From PBB1 sp031380885 (GTDB taxonomy: Bacteria; Pseudomonadota; Gammaproteobacteria; Burkholderiales; Burkholderiaceae_C): a DNA stretch of 64,000 bases. Both the position numbers and the translations under genes were made by a program. The stretch lies in the NCBI GenBank assembly GCA_031380885.1, contig JANMXL010000064.1, positions 1 through 64,000 of the forward strand. The letters are read 5' to 3'. The notes under the pieces were generated by a model. It was not told the origin of the DNA. It did not search any database and saw only the letters and a program-made list of their open reading frames with translations. This document shows positions 27,870 through 35,834 of the stretch, in pieces (within the stretch, counting starts at the first letter, position 1; each line of letters begins with the position of its first letter).

Positions 27870-29750
27870 TTACCGATGGGCTGCAACACCTTCCATCGCG
27901 TCGTGCAGCGCGATCACCAGCGCGCCCGGCGGGCAGGGTTTGGCAAGCACGACGAAAAATTCGTCGGCCGATGTCAGCGCGGCATAGCCGCTCAGCAGCA
28001 CCACCGGCAGGTCGGGGCAGTAATCACGCAGCACGCGCGCCAAGCCCAGGCCGTCCATGCCGCCAGGCATCCTGATGTCCGACAGCACCACATCGAACGC
28101 GGGTTCGTCGGCGATCAGCCGCAGTGCGCCCTGCGAATCAGCGGCACGCCGCACCTCGCAGCCCAGCTTCCTCAACAGCACCGCGGTCATGTCGGCCAGG
28201 TCGTCGTTGTCCTCCACCAGCAGCAGTCGGGTGCCGTCGATCGAAGGTGCCCCGCCATTGAGCGCCGCCGGGGCGACGATGGCAGCCGGTTCGTCGCGCG
28301 CTGGCAGCAGCAGCGACACCGTGGTGCCCAACCCCTCGGTGCTGGTCAGCCGCGCGGTGCCGCCGGCTTGCTTGCAGAAACCCAGCACCTGGGCCAGGCT
28401 GAGCCCGGTGCCCTGGCCGACTTCCTTGGTGGTGAAAAAAGGCTCGAACACCTGCCCGGCCACGTTGTCGTCAATGCCCAGGCCGTCATCGCTGATGGTG
28501 ATCAGCACATAGTCGCCGGCCGGCAGGTCGGGCACCTCGTCGTCGTGCGCGCGGCGTGCCTGCAGGTTCAGGTGACCGCCCAGCGGCATCGCGTCGCGGG
28601 CGTTTAGCGTCAGGTTGGTCAGCGCCAGTTCGAGTTCGTTGGTGTCGATGGTGACGCGCGGCGTGTCAGGCGCCACGGCCACCGTGACCTCGATGCGCGC
28701 GCCCAGCACGGTCTGCATCAGGTCCTGCAACTCGGGCAGCGCGCGCGCCAGATCGACCGGCTGCGCACTGACCGGCTGCTGCGCGGCGAAGCGCAGCAAC
28801 CGCTGCGTCAGTCGGCTGCCCACCGCCACCGCGCGCAGCGTCGCGGCCAGCGGCGCCTGCAACTCGGCGGCGCTGCTCTGACGCTGCATCAGGTGGGCGC
28901 TGTTGCTGATCACGCCGAGCAGGTTGTTGAAGTCGTGCGCCACGCCGCCGGTCAGCCGACCGAGCGCCTCGATGTGCTGGCTGCGTGAGATGCGCTGTTC
29001 GGCCTCGCGGGTGCGCGTGACGGCTTCGGCGACCCGGCGTTCGAGTTCGCTGCGGGAGTGCCTCAGCGCGTCGGCAGCGGTGGTCAGCGCTGTGGCCACC
29101 TCATCGTACTCGGCGATGCCGGTGCTGTGTCCTGTCACTGGCTCACCCCCCTGCATGCCGCTCGCAGCGCGCTGGAGTGCATGCACCGGCTCAACAATTC
29201 GGCGCGCCGCCCACAACGCGCCGAACACCGCGACCCCCAGCAACAGCAGCGAACCCAGCACCACCTTCTGCACCGCAGGCGGCATGGCAGCAACCAGCGT
29301 CGGCTGCGGCAGCGCACTGACCAGCGTCCAGCCGCTCACCGTGGTGTGGAGGTAGGCGCTCATCGCCCGGCCGTCCGCCCCGGTGGCCTCGAATGCCAGC
29401 TCGCGGCCAGGGGCCAGCTGTTGCCGCACCTCGGGCGTCAAGCGGGGCGCGGCGTTGGCGAGCCCCCCGGGTTGCACCACCACGATCTCGCCGCCCGGCG
29501 CCATCACCTGAACCACCCAATCCGGTGGCAGGCCTTGCCGGGCGATCAACCGCTGCAACTCGGCGGGGCGCTGCGGGGTCGCCAGGTCGATCGCCGTCGC
29601 CAGCGCACGGGTGGTCTCGCTCAGCTGGCGATCGAGTGCCTGTCGCTCCGCGTGGTAGGTCTGGTTGATGATCCAAAGCGCCGCCACCACGCCCGGCACC
29701 AGCACCGACAGCACGAGCAGCAACAGGCGGGAGCGGATGGAAACGGGCAT
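27870..29750 (-). CDS. Membrane hybrid sensor histidine kinase with C-terminal receiver
   Basis: 626 residues. One N-terminal membrane helix (RLLLLVLSVLVPGVVAALWII), a periplasmic sensing domain of about 230 residues (Cache-like), a second helix (VVLGSLLLLGVAVFGALWAA), HAMP linker, HisKA (GGVAHDFNNLLGVISNSAHL), HATPase (LTLNARDAMPLGG, DDGLGIDDN, GTGLSLAQVLGFC) and a REC domain (LVEDNDDLADM, VVLSDIRMPGG). The HDFNNLL type of H-box is typical of kinases that often pair with NtrC-like regulators. It could be the partner of the orphan activator at 22339, but this is only inference. A sigma-54-like element lies upstream. Confidence 0.92.
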   Translation of the reverse strand: MPVSIRSRLLLLVLSVLVPGVVAALWIINQTYHAERQALDRQLSETTRALATAIDLATPQRPAELQRLIARQGLPPDWVVQVMAPGGEIVVVQPGGLANAAPRLTPEVRQQLAPGRELAFEATGADGRAMSAYLHTTVSGWTLVSALPQPTLVAAMPPAVQKVVLGSLLLLGVAVFGALWAARRIVEPVHALQRAASGMQGGEPVTGHSTGIAEYDEVATALTTAADALRHSRSELERRVAEAVTRTREAEQRISRSQHIEALGRLTGGVAHDFNNLLGVISNSAHLMQRQSSAAELQAPLAATLRAVAVGSRLTQRLLRFAAQQPVSAQPVDLARALPELQDLMQTVLGARIEVTVAVAPDTPRVTIDTNELELALTNLTLNARDAMPLGGHLNLQARRAHDDEVPDLPAGDYVLITISDDGLGIDDNVAGQVFEPFFTTKEVGQGTGLSLAQVLGFCKQAGGTARLTSTEGLGTTVSLLLPARDEPAAIVAPAALNGGAPSIDGTRLLLVEDNDDLADMTAVLLRKLGCEVRRAADSQGALRLIADEPAFDVVLSDIRMPGGMDGLGLARVLRDYCPDLPVVLLSGYAALTSADEFFVVLAKPCPPGALVIALHDAMEGVAAHR

Positions 29751-29849
29751 CGCAACGGTGTCGGAAGTGAATCAATTCGGCATGCGAGCCGTGTCGGCTC
29801 GCATGGCGCCCTCTGCAGTCATCGCAAGTCGCATCGGACCCCGACGATG

Positions 29850-29864
29850 GCAATTGTCGTTCCC
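29850..29864 (-). promoter_or_regulatory. Sigma-54-like element, hybrid kinase gene
   Basis: Minus-strand GGGAACGACAATTGC: correct 10-base spacing and TTGC, with GGAAC at -24. Predicted start near 29838, about 90 bases before the ATG. Confidence 0.35.
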
Positions 29865-29907
29865 GGCCTGCACGCCGGTGCAGCGCGTGCAGGTCTTTCT
29901 CGTGGGG

Positions 29908-30795
29908 TCAGCGTGCAGCGAGGCGCCCTTCGGCATCGGAGAACAGCACCTCGACCCGGCGGTTGCGCTGCCGCCCGGCTGCACTGCCGTTGTCGGCCAC
30001 CGGATTGGCCTCGCCCCAGGCACGCACCTCGATGCGCCCGGCCGCGACACCGCCGCTCATCAGCTCGCGCTGGAAGGCCTGGGCACGGCGCTGTGACAGC
30101 TGCAGGTTCATCTCATCGCTGCCCACGCTGTCGGTGAAGCCTTCAATCAGCACCCGGCGCTCGGGGTGATGGGTCAGCACCTGCACCAGCTGCGCGACGC
30201 TGCGCTGCGCGCCCGGTAGCAGGGTGGATTTGCCGGTGTCGAACAGCACATCACCCAGCGTCACCACCATGCCACGGTCGGTTTTTTGGGCCTTCAGGTC
30301 GGCCAGATCGCGCTCCAGCCCCTCGGCACGACCGGCTTGTTGCAAAGCGAGCATGGCCGCGGCATCAGCTTGCTGTTTCGACATCTGTGCATCGGCTTGC
30401 GCGGCACGGGCATCGGCGGTTGCCATGTCGGCCTCCTGGGTGCGGGCCTGCAGCCTCACCTTTTCGCGCTCGGCAGTGAACTGCTGAACGCGCTCGTCGG
30501 ACTGCGCCTGCATGCCGACCGCCATCGCGATCTCGGCGCGCTGGCGCGCCAGGTAGGCGAGGTGGCGTGTCTGATCGACATCGCGGTCGGCGGCCCAGGC
30601 CGTCTCGGCGCGGGTCAGCGCCTGCTGCGCGTTTTGCAGCTCGACCGCGCCGCTGCGCGCGACGTAGGTGTTGCTGCGCGCCTGCTCCAGCGAACTGCGC
30701 GCGGCAGCAATGTCGGGGTTCAGTTCGGGGGTGGTCTGGCAGGCGGCGAGTGCCATCACGGTGGCGGTGGCGATCAGGGTGCGGGTGGTGTTCAT
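29908..30795 (-). CDS. OmpA-family outer-membrane lipoprotein with DUF4398 region
   Basis: 295 residues. Lipobox VMALAACQTT (Cys about residue 19) directs it to the outer membrane. A DUF4398-type helical region (SSLEQARSNTYVARSGAVEL) is followed by a long Ala/Gln-rich coiled segment. The C-terminal OmpA/MotB peptidoglycan-binding domain starts at GDVLFDTGKSTLLPGA and carries the diaminopimelate-contacting Asp and Arg (GFTDSVGSDEMNLQLSQRR, GRQRNRRVEV). It tethers the outer membrane to the wall. It follows the smaller DUF4398 lipoprotein by 27 bases and forms an operon with it. Confidence 0.92.
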   Translation of the reverse strand: MNTTRTLIATATVMALAACQTTPELNPDIAAARSSLEQARSNTYVARSGAVELQNAQQALTRAETAWAADRDVDQTRHLAYLARQRAEIAMAVGMQAQSDERVQQFTAEREKVRLQARTQEADMATADARAAQADAQMSKQQADAAAMLALQQAGRAEGLERDLADLKAQKTDRGMVVTLGDVLFDTGKSTLLPGAQRSVAQLVQVLTHHPERRVLIEGFTDSVGSDEMNLQLSQRRAQAFQRELMSGGVAAGRIEVRAWGEANPVADNGSAAGRQRNRRVEVLFSDAEGRLAAR

Positions 30796-30822
30796 GGTGT
30801 GCTCCGGAAGTGCATGCAGGGG

Positions 30823-31209
30823 TCAGGGCGTCGGGCGGGGGGCTTGCTTGGCGGCCGCACGGTTGAGCTCGTCGCGCAGCGTTTGCAGGCCGGTCTCCAG
30901 CTCGGTGACCGCGAGCCGCGAGCGTTCAGAGCCTGCCTTGGCGCGAGCCAGCTGCGCATCGACATCGGCTTGCTCGGCCATGCGCAGCGCGCCGCGGTCG
31001 TCGCCGGCAGCGGCCAGCGCGCGGGCTTTCTCCAGCTTGCTGCGCGCTTCACTCAAGTTGACAGAGTCCAGTTCCGGCGCACCGGCCGAGCGGGCGGCTT
31101 CGACCGAGGCCGCACTGGCGGCGATCGAAGGCGCCGATGACTCGGTGGTGCCGCAGCCGGCCGCAACGGCGCAAGCGCCCAACAGCGCGGTGAGGGTGAA
31201 TGGGTTCAT
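30823..31209 (-). CDS. DUF4398-type lipoprotein
   Basis: 128 residues. Lipobox LGACAVAAGCGTTES near the N-terminus, then a single helical domain (LDSVNLSEARSKLEKARALA, ALRMAEQADVDAQLARAKAG) of the DUF4398 family. GGAG lies 8 bases before the ATG at 31209. It is the first gene of a two-gene operon with the OmpA-like lipoprotein, which contains a related region. Probably periplasmic, attached to a membrane; its role is unknown. A sigma-54-like element stands 45 bases upstream. Confidence 0.85.
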   Translation of the reverse strand: MNPFTLTALLGACAVAAGCGTTESSAPSIAASAASVEAARSAGAPELDSVNLSEARSKLEKARALAAAGDDRGALRMAEQADVDAQLARAKAGSERSRLAVTELETGLQTLRDELNRAAAKQAPRPTP

Positions 31210-31252
31210 TCGGTGTCTCCATGAGGTGTTCGACATTGAGTGAACCTCTCAG

Positions 31253-31267
31253 GCAAGCGACGCGCCC
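31253..31267 (-). promoter_or_regulatory. Sigma-54-like element, DUF4398/OmpA operon
   Basis: Minus-strand GGGCGCGTCGCTTGC: spacing and TTGC correct, GGCGC instead of GGCAC. Predicted start near 31241, 32 bases before the ATG. Confidence 0.4.
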
Positions 31268-31288
31268 ACATCGCCAGCGTGATCGACC

Positions 31289-31303
31289 GGGAACAGTCTT
31301 TGC
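31289..31303 (+). promoter_or_regulatory. Sigma-54-like element, phasin-like gene
   Basis: GGGAACAGTCTTTGC: 10-base spacing and TTGC kept, GGAAC at -24. Divergent from the element at 31253. A TTGACA hexamer at 31324-31329 without a matching -10 is an alternative sigma-70 start. Confidence 0.3.
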
Positions 31304-31380
31304 CACCCTGCGCGAGCACGGCTGTTGACATCTGCGCTTGCTTTTTTCTCCCACCCACCGCCCTTACTGAAAGCGATGCC

Positions 31381-31743
31381 ATGAAAGACGAACCGATCTA
31401 CAACACCAGCCAGCCGTTCATGAAGCTGGTCCAGTCCAACATGGAACTGGTCAACCAGATGATGCCGAAACCGGAAGCGCTGTCGAACTCGATTGCCACT
31501 GGTGGCAAGTCGCTGTATCAACCCTCCGCGTTGACGAGCCCCTTCAACCAGGGCGCAGCATTTGGTCAGATGATGCAATCGATGATCAGGAACTACGCCG
31601 TCTTTCTGACCGAGTGGGGTCAGTGCTCGATGAACGCCATCGTGCACAGCCAGCAGGCTTTCCAGCACAGCGCCCAGCAGGCCGCCGACATGGCAATCGA
31701 AGCAAGCCGCAGCGCCGAAAAAATCAGAGCCAAAGCGGCTTGA
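31381..31743 (+). CDS. Phasin-like small helical protein
   Basis: 120 residues, MKDEPIYNTSQPFMKLVQSN at the start. It is predicted to be helical and amphipathic with many Gln, Met and Ala (QSMIRNYAVFLTEWGQ, QQAFQHSAQQAADMAIEASR). This pattern is like phasin-family proteins that coat polyhydroxyalkanoate granules, but no strict motif exists and I cannot confirm the family. No signal peptide. It is divergent from the lipoprotein operon and followed by a strong terminator. Confidence 0.7.
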   Translation: MKDEPIYNTSQPFMKLVQSNMELVNQMMPKPEALSNSIATGGKSLYQPSALTSPFNQGAAFGQMMQSMIRNYAVFLTEWGQCSMNAIVHSQQAFQHSAQQAADMAIEASRSAEKIRAKAA

Positions 31744-31756
31744 CGGCCCGCGCTTT

Positions 31757-31781
31757 GAAGGCCACATCCGGTGTGGCCTTC
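31757..31781. terminator. Bidirectional terminator hairpin
   Basis: GAAGGCCACA and TGTGGCCTTC make a perfect 10-bp stem with a 5-base loop, between the convergent phasin-like and GGDEF-kinase genes. Confidence 0.8.
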
Positions 31782-31788
31782 GAGCGCC

Positions 31789-33450
31789 TCAAGTCGTCTC
31801 GACAGGCCCTGGCGGGGCCGCCGGTTGGCCGGTCACCGGCAGCGTGATCGTGAACTCGCTGCCCAGGCCCTGACCTTCGCTGTGCGCCCTGACACTGCCA
31901 CCGTGGGCGGCCACAAGTTCGCGCACCACCGTCAGGCCCAGGCCGAGGCCGTTGCCGTTGAAGGCGGCGGCATGCGTGTCCTGCACGAACGGGTCGAAGA
32001 TGTGCGGCAGCGTGCGTGGGCTGATGCCGATGCCGTTGTCGCGCACCGTCAGCACCACGCTGTCGCCCACAGTCGCCATCGTCAGCGTGATGACACCTGC
32101 AGAAGGCGTGTACTTCGAGGCGTTGTCGAGCAGGTTGCGCAGCACCTGGGCCAGCCGCATCGGGTCGCCGTTGAGCAACAGTTCAGCCGTGGGCATATGA
32201 ATCACGAGCTGCTGCCGTCGCTTGTCCATTGCCGGACGGCAGCTGTCGACCACCTCTTCGATCAGCGCGTGCATGTCCAGCTGCTGCCGCTCCAGCCGCA
32301 GCTTGCCGCCGTTGATGCGCGACACATCCAGCAGGTCGCCGACCAGCCGCGACAGCTGCGCCACCTGCCGCTCGATGACGGCATTCATTCGCGGCAACAT
32401 CGGATCGCTGCTGCCGCTGCGGCCCATCACTGCCGACGCGGTGCGGATCGACATCAGCGGCGATCGCAATTCGTGCACCGCCCGCACCATGTTTTCGGTG
32501 TGCCGTTGCAGCGCACGTTCGGCGCTGGTCTGCGAGGCCTTGGCATCAAGGGCGCTCAGCAGCAGGTGCTCGTTGGCCTCCTGCAACTGCGCCTGCCGTT
32601 GGACTTGGTCGCCGGGTGTGTTCGGTGTCGACACCAGCGTTCGACGCATCGAATCGGGTGGTGCGGCCGGCGACTCCAGTTCGGCAAAGTTGCTCCGGTC
32701 AAAGAACATGCGGTGGCTCTGGTCGAGCCGCTTTGCGCGGTACATCGCGGCATCGGCCCGGTCGATCAGCGTGCACGCCTCATCGCCGTCGTCGGGGAAG
32801 AGGCTGATGCCGATGCTCGCCTTCAGGCTCAGCACTCGCTCGCCGATGCGGGTGGGCCGCGCCAGCGCCAGGTTGATCTTGTCGGCGATGGCCGCCGCGT
32901 CGCTGGCCTGCGCCACCTCGTCCAGCAGGATCAGGAATTCGTCGCCGCCGTGCCGACTGACGGTGTCCGATGCCCGTACCGACTCCACCATGCAGCGGGC
33001 GGCCAGCTTCAGCACCTCGTCACCCAGGGCGTGCCCGAAGGTGTCGTTGATCTGCTTGAAATGGTCGAGGTCGAGAAACAGCAGCGCCATGCGGGCGTTG
33101 CGGCGCCGCTTGCCGGCAATCGCCTGCGTGAAGCGGTCGAGAAACAGCATGCGGTTGGGCAGCTGCGTCAGCGCGTCGAGCTCGGCGACGCGCGAGACTT
33201 CCATCAACGCGCGCATCGCGCCTTCGGCATCGGTCTTCGCCTGCAGCACCGAGATCACCAGCCGCTCATTGGCCTCTAGCAGGTCAGCCACATGCGTCGA
33301 CTTCAGCTGTGCCGACGCCGCGACGACACAGGCCTGCAATTGCGCCAGCACCCCCCGCGTGTGGTCTACCTCGGCACGCAACTCGGTGAGCTCACGTGTG
33401 GCGCGAGCGATTGCAGCGTCTGCGTCGTCGGGAGGGGCCGGCGTGTTCAC
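31789..33450 (-). CDS. GGDEF diguanylate cyclase fused to a histidine kinase
   Basis: 553 residues from GTG at 33450. An N-terminal coiled coil (about 10-90) leads into a GGDEF domain (about 88-250) with intact active site RHGGDEF (168-172) and an intact inhibitory site RASD (159-162) exactly five residues before it. A second coil leads to a HisKA domain (VRAVHELRSPLMS, His about 326) and an HATPase (RNLLDNASKYTPSAG, VRDNGIGIS, GLGLGLTVV). There are no membrane helices. It could make cyclic di-GMP and phosphorylate a partner, or use one domain to control the other. It is the third gene of the KaiC-like operon, 22 bases after it. The longer upstream frame lies inside the KaiC gene and is not used. 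Confidence 0.9.
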   Translation of the reverse strand: MNTPAPPDDADAAIARATRELTELRAEVDHTRGVLAQLQACVVAASAQLKSTHVADLLEANERLVISVLQAKTDAEGAMRALMEVSRVAELDALTQLPNRMLFLDRFTQAIAGKRRRNARMALLFLDLDHFKQINDTFGHALGDEVLKLAARCMVESVRASDTVSRHGGDEFLILLDEVAQASDAAAIADKINLALARPTRIGERVLSLKASIGISLFPDDGDEACTLIDRADAAMYRAKRLDQSHRMFFDRSNFAELESPAAPPDSMRRTLVSTPNTPGDQVQRQAQLQEANEHLLLSALDAKASQTSAERALQRHTENMVRAVHELRSPLMSIRTASAVMGRSGSSDPMLPRMNAVIERQVAQLSRLVGDLLDVSRINGGKLRLERQQLDMHALIEEVVDSCRPAMDKRRQQLVIHMPTAELLLNGDPMRLAQVLRNLLDNASKYTPSAGVITLTMATVGDSVVLTVRDNGIGISPRTLPHIFDPFVQDTHAAAFNGNGLGLGLTVVRELVAAHGGSVRAHSEGQGLGSEFTITLPVTGQPAAPPGPVETT

Positions 33451-33472
33451 GTTTTGAATCCGGCCAGATGTC

Positions 33473-35011
33473 TCAGCGCGCTGGCTCTGGTGCGGTGGGC
33501 ACGGGGTCGGCGCTGTGGGGCGCTGGTGAGCCCTTGCGGGTCGGGCGGCCGCCCAGCAGGCCTTCGTGATCGGGCAGCATGCTGCCGACGACGATGCCTC
33601 TGTCATCGATGACGAATTCGCGCAACTCGTCGGAGTGCGCGCTGGCACGCACCTTGACCACCGCCATCACGCGGCGCAGGCGGCTCGCGACCTCGATGTA
33701 GCGCTGCACGATGATCGCGTCGGTCATGAACGCCGTGCCATACGGGCTGAAGCGCAGGTCGGTGTAGCGGTCTTCCAGCTCCGAGGTCATCAGCACCGTG
33801 ACGCCGACATCCGTCATGGCCTTGACCAGACGCGACAGCGATTCACGGAAGTCTTCGCGGAAGGTCGGCGCCACCGACAGCTCGAAGCCCGACAGCGAGT
33901 CGATGACGACACGGGTGGCGCCGCGGCGGTGGATCTCTTCGAGCAGCAGCACGATGATCTCGTCGATCGACAGATCAGGCGCGCGGCTGTCGACCACGCC
34001 AACCAGACCGGCCTCGACCAGATCGGCAACCACCCGATTGCGCGAGCGATTCGGGTGCTGCTCGAACACCGCGATCACGCCAGCCTCGCCGAGGCGTGCG
34101 CCTTCGGCCAGGAAGGCGGCTGCCAGGATGCTCTTGCCCGACCCCGATGGCCCGGCCACCAGCAGTGAGTAGCCGCGCGGCAAGCCGCCGCCCAGCATGT
34201 CGTCGAGCGCGGGCACGCCGGTCAGTGCTCGCTGTGGCGTGAAGTGCGCCGACCCGTTGGCGACGCCATTCGCTGTCATGGTGGCGCCAGCAATTGACCG
34301 CGCGGCGGGTGGCGCGAAGATGCGCACGCCGCCGCTGTCGATGCGAAAGGTGTGCAGGCCCGGCAGAGTGGGCTGGCCGCGCATTTTCATGATTTCCATC
34401 TTGCGAACGACCGAGTTGCGCAGCGCGCTTTGGCGCAGCCAGATCAGCCCGTCGGCGACGGTGAACACCGGGTTCGCGTCGGTCTCGACGAAGTACTCGC
34501 CGAGCAGGAAGGTGGTGGCCTGCCAGCTCGTCATCAGCATGCCGAGCTGTTGCACGAACTGCTGCAGGTTGTTGTGCGGGCTCGGCACCTGGCTGGCCGA
34601 TTCGCTGGCCAGGATCACCGAGCGGAACGAGTCGACGAACACCAGCGCCGGGCTATGGGTGGTGACTTCCTCCACGATGCGGCGCAGCACGCGGTCGAGG
34701 TCGCCGACCATCGCTTCCTCGGACAGGTTGATGAAGCGGATCGAGGTGTTGACCACTTCGTTGTCGAAAAAGCCGAATTGCTGTTGGTAACGCAGCATCT
34801 TCAGCGGCGGCTCGCCGAGCACGGTGAAGTACAGCGCCGGGCGCTCGGGCGTGGCCAGCGCGAACATGATCTGGTGCGCCAGCGTGGTCTTGCCGCAGCC
34901 GGGTTGGCCCGCGATCAGGTTGAACGAGAACTCGGGCAGCCCTCCGCCCAACACTTCGTCCAACCCCGGCACGCCGGTGGCCAGGCGGTTGATGGTCACT
35001 TTGGCACTCAT
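33473..35011 (-). CDS. KaiC-like double-domain ATPase
   Basis: 512 residues with two RecA/KaiC domains. CI has Walker A GQPGCGKTT (35-43) and Walker B LVFVDSF; CII has GPSGSGKSI (287-295) and VVIDSLSGFEL. Both carry the KaiC opening G(V/T)xxLDxxLGGGLP. The paired catalytic Glu of cyanobacterial KaiC is not fully kept: CI reads TVLGEPP and CII VFEQHPN. No KaiA or KaiB is near, so this is a non-circadian KaiC-family signalling ATPase. Its ATG overlaps the stop of the small upstream gene (ATGA), and the GGDEF-kinase gene follows. It should be a cytoplasmic oligomer that senses nucleotide or energy state; that role is inference. Confidence 0.9.
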   Translation of the reverse strand: MSAKVTINRLATGVPGLDEVLGGGLPEFSFNLIAGQPGCGKTTLAHQIMFALATPERPALYFTVLGEPPLKMLRYQQQFGFFDNEVVNTSIRFINLSEEAMVGDLDRVLRRIVEEVTTHSPALVFVDSFRSVILASESASQVPSPHNNLQQFVQQLGMLMTSWQATTFLLGEYFVETDANPVFTVADGLIWLRQSALRNSVVRKMEIMKMRGQPTLPGLHTFRIDSGGVRIFAPPAARSIAGATMTANGVANGSAHFTPQRALTGVPALDDMLGGGLPRGYSLLVAGPSGSGKSILAAAFLAEGARLGEAGVIAVFEQHPNRSRNRVVADLVEAGLVGVVDSRAPDLSIDEIIVLLLEEIHRRGATRVVIDSLSGFELSVAPTFREDFRESLSRLVKAMTDVGVTVLMTSELEDRYTDLRFSPYGTAFMTDAIIVQRYIEVASRLRRVMAVVKVRASAHSDELREFVIDDRGIVVGSMLPDHEGLLGGRPTRKGSPAPHSADPVPTAPEPAR

Positions 35012-35442
35012 GTCGTCAAGTCCTTTGCGGTGGGGCCGCTCGAAGCAGCGGCCCACACGGAACGCAGCAATCGTTCAGTAAGAGATGGTCCGACCATGCT
35101 GACCAGCAGGTCGTGGAAAGTTTCGAAAAGCAGGGCCGCGCCGGCTGTGGCCTCCAAATGCGATTGCTGCTTGAACACCGAATTCAGGTCGGACAGATTG
35201 ACCGATGCCAGCGCGTGGTCATGCACCTCCATCAGCCACGGATGGCCCTGCGCCGCCACATACACACTGCGCTTGTAGAGGGCCGCGAAACCGCGCGGGC
35301 CAACGATGGGTGTCAAGGCCGCATCGATCTCCTGCCATGCCACAACGACAGCATCAGCGAGCCGGCCGGCATCTGCATAGGCGCTCACGCGGTGTGCTAA
35401 AGGGGGGGCGAGCGAGCCACTCGCAGGGCTTTCCATAGACAT
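35008..35442 (-). CDS. Hypothetical protein, first gene of the KaiC-like operon
   Basis: 144 residues from the ATG at 35442; a second ATG two codons on and a longer frame from 35547 are alternatives. The protein is soluble and mostly helical: DAVVVAWQEIDAALTPIVGP, GFAALYKRSVYVAAQGHPWL, then EATAGAALLFETFHDLLVSM. I recognise no family. Strict coupling (ATGA) to the KaiC-like gene suggests that it binds or regulates that ATPase, filling the place a KaiB or KaiA would hold elsewhere. That is inference from gene order only. Confidence 0.75.
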   Translation of the reverse strand: MSMESPASGSLAPPLAHRVSAYADAGRLADAVVVAWQEIDAALTPIVGPRGFAALYKRSVYVAAQGHPWLMEVHDHALASVNLSDLNSVFKQQSHLEATAGAALLFETFHDLLVSMVGPSLTERLLRSVWAAASSGPTAKDLTT

Positions 35443-35621
35443 GTCCAGTGAACGTTCCTCATGGAGAGAGTGATGGTATGCCCCGTTTGTGGCAATCGCG
35501 TTCCACAACTCGATCAGGCGGCCGCTGACGCCGGGCGGCCGCTTCATCGAGGCTGTCGCTCAAGGCCGTGCTGGCGTGACATGGGAGTGGCTTGGTAGAG
35601 AGGGTGCATTGCGCAATCTTG

Positions 35622-35636
35622 GCAAGCGGTGTGCCC
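35622..35636 (-). promoter_or_regulatory. Sigma-54 (-24/-12) promoter, KaiC-like operon
   Basis: Minus-strand GGGCACACCGCTTGC: GGCAC and TTGC with exact 10-base spacing. Predicted start near 35610, about 170 bases before the ATG at 35442. Confidence 0.65.
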
Positions 35637-35639
35637 AAT

Positions 35640-35655
35640 GGACACCGCGGTGTCC
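35640..35655. promoter_or_regulatory. Perfect 16-bp palindrome between the KaiC operon and rpoN
   Basis: GGACACCGCGGTGTCC equals its own reverse complement. It stands directly upstream of the KaiC-operon -24 element and about 160 bases before the predicted rpoN start. That is a normal enhancer distance for the rpoN promoter but a repressor-like position for the other. A regulator dimer site is likely. Confidence 0.6.
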
Positions 35656-35783
35656 TGACCGGCAAGGCGTGAACGCGCCTGATCGGCAAAATTTACCGTA
35701 ATGCAGGCCGCATCGGTAAGGCGACCCGAGTGGCCCGGCGAGCGGGCCTGTCGCTTGCCCGGGCAGTTGCGCCTGGCGCGGCA

Positions 35784-35798
35784 CGGCACGGGGGTTGC
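35784..35798 (+). promoter_or_regulatory. Sigma-54 (-24/-12) promoter, rpoN gene
   Basis: CGGCACGGGGGTTGC: GGCACG, four bases, TTGC; GG to GC spacing of 10. Predicted start near 35810, 25 bases before the GTG. It suggests that this sigma-54 gene is transcribed by sigma-54. Confidence 0.65.
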
Positions 35799-35834
35799 GA
35801 ACGCTCGGTGCAGACCCCTTGAGGAGCGGCCGCT

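Noticed and set aside
35500..35520. Minus-strand TGGAACG-N3-TTGC before the KaiC operon
   Set aside because: Spacing is one base short, and a near-consensus element exists at 35622.
35593..35617. TGGC followed by TTGC as another sigma-54 site near rpoN
   Set aside because: The distance between the two halves is far from the required 10 bases between GG and GC.
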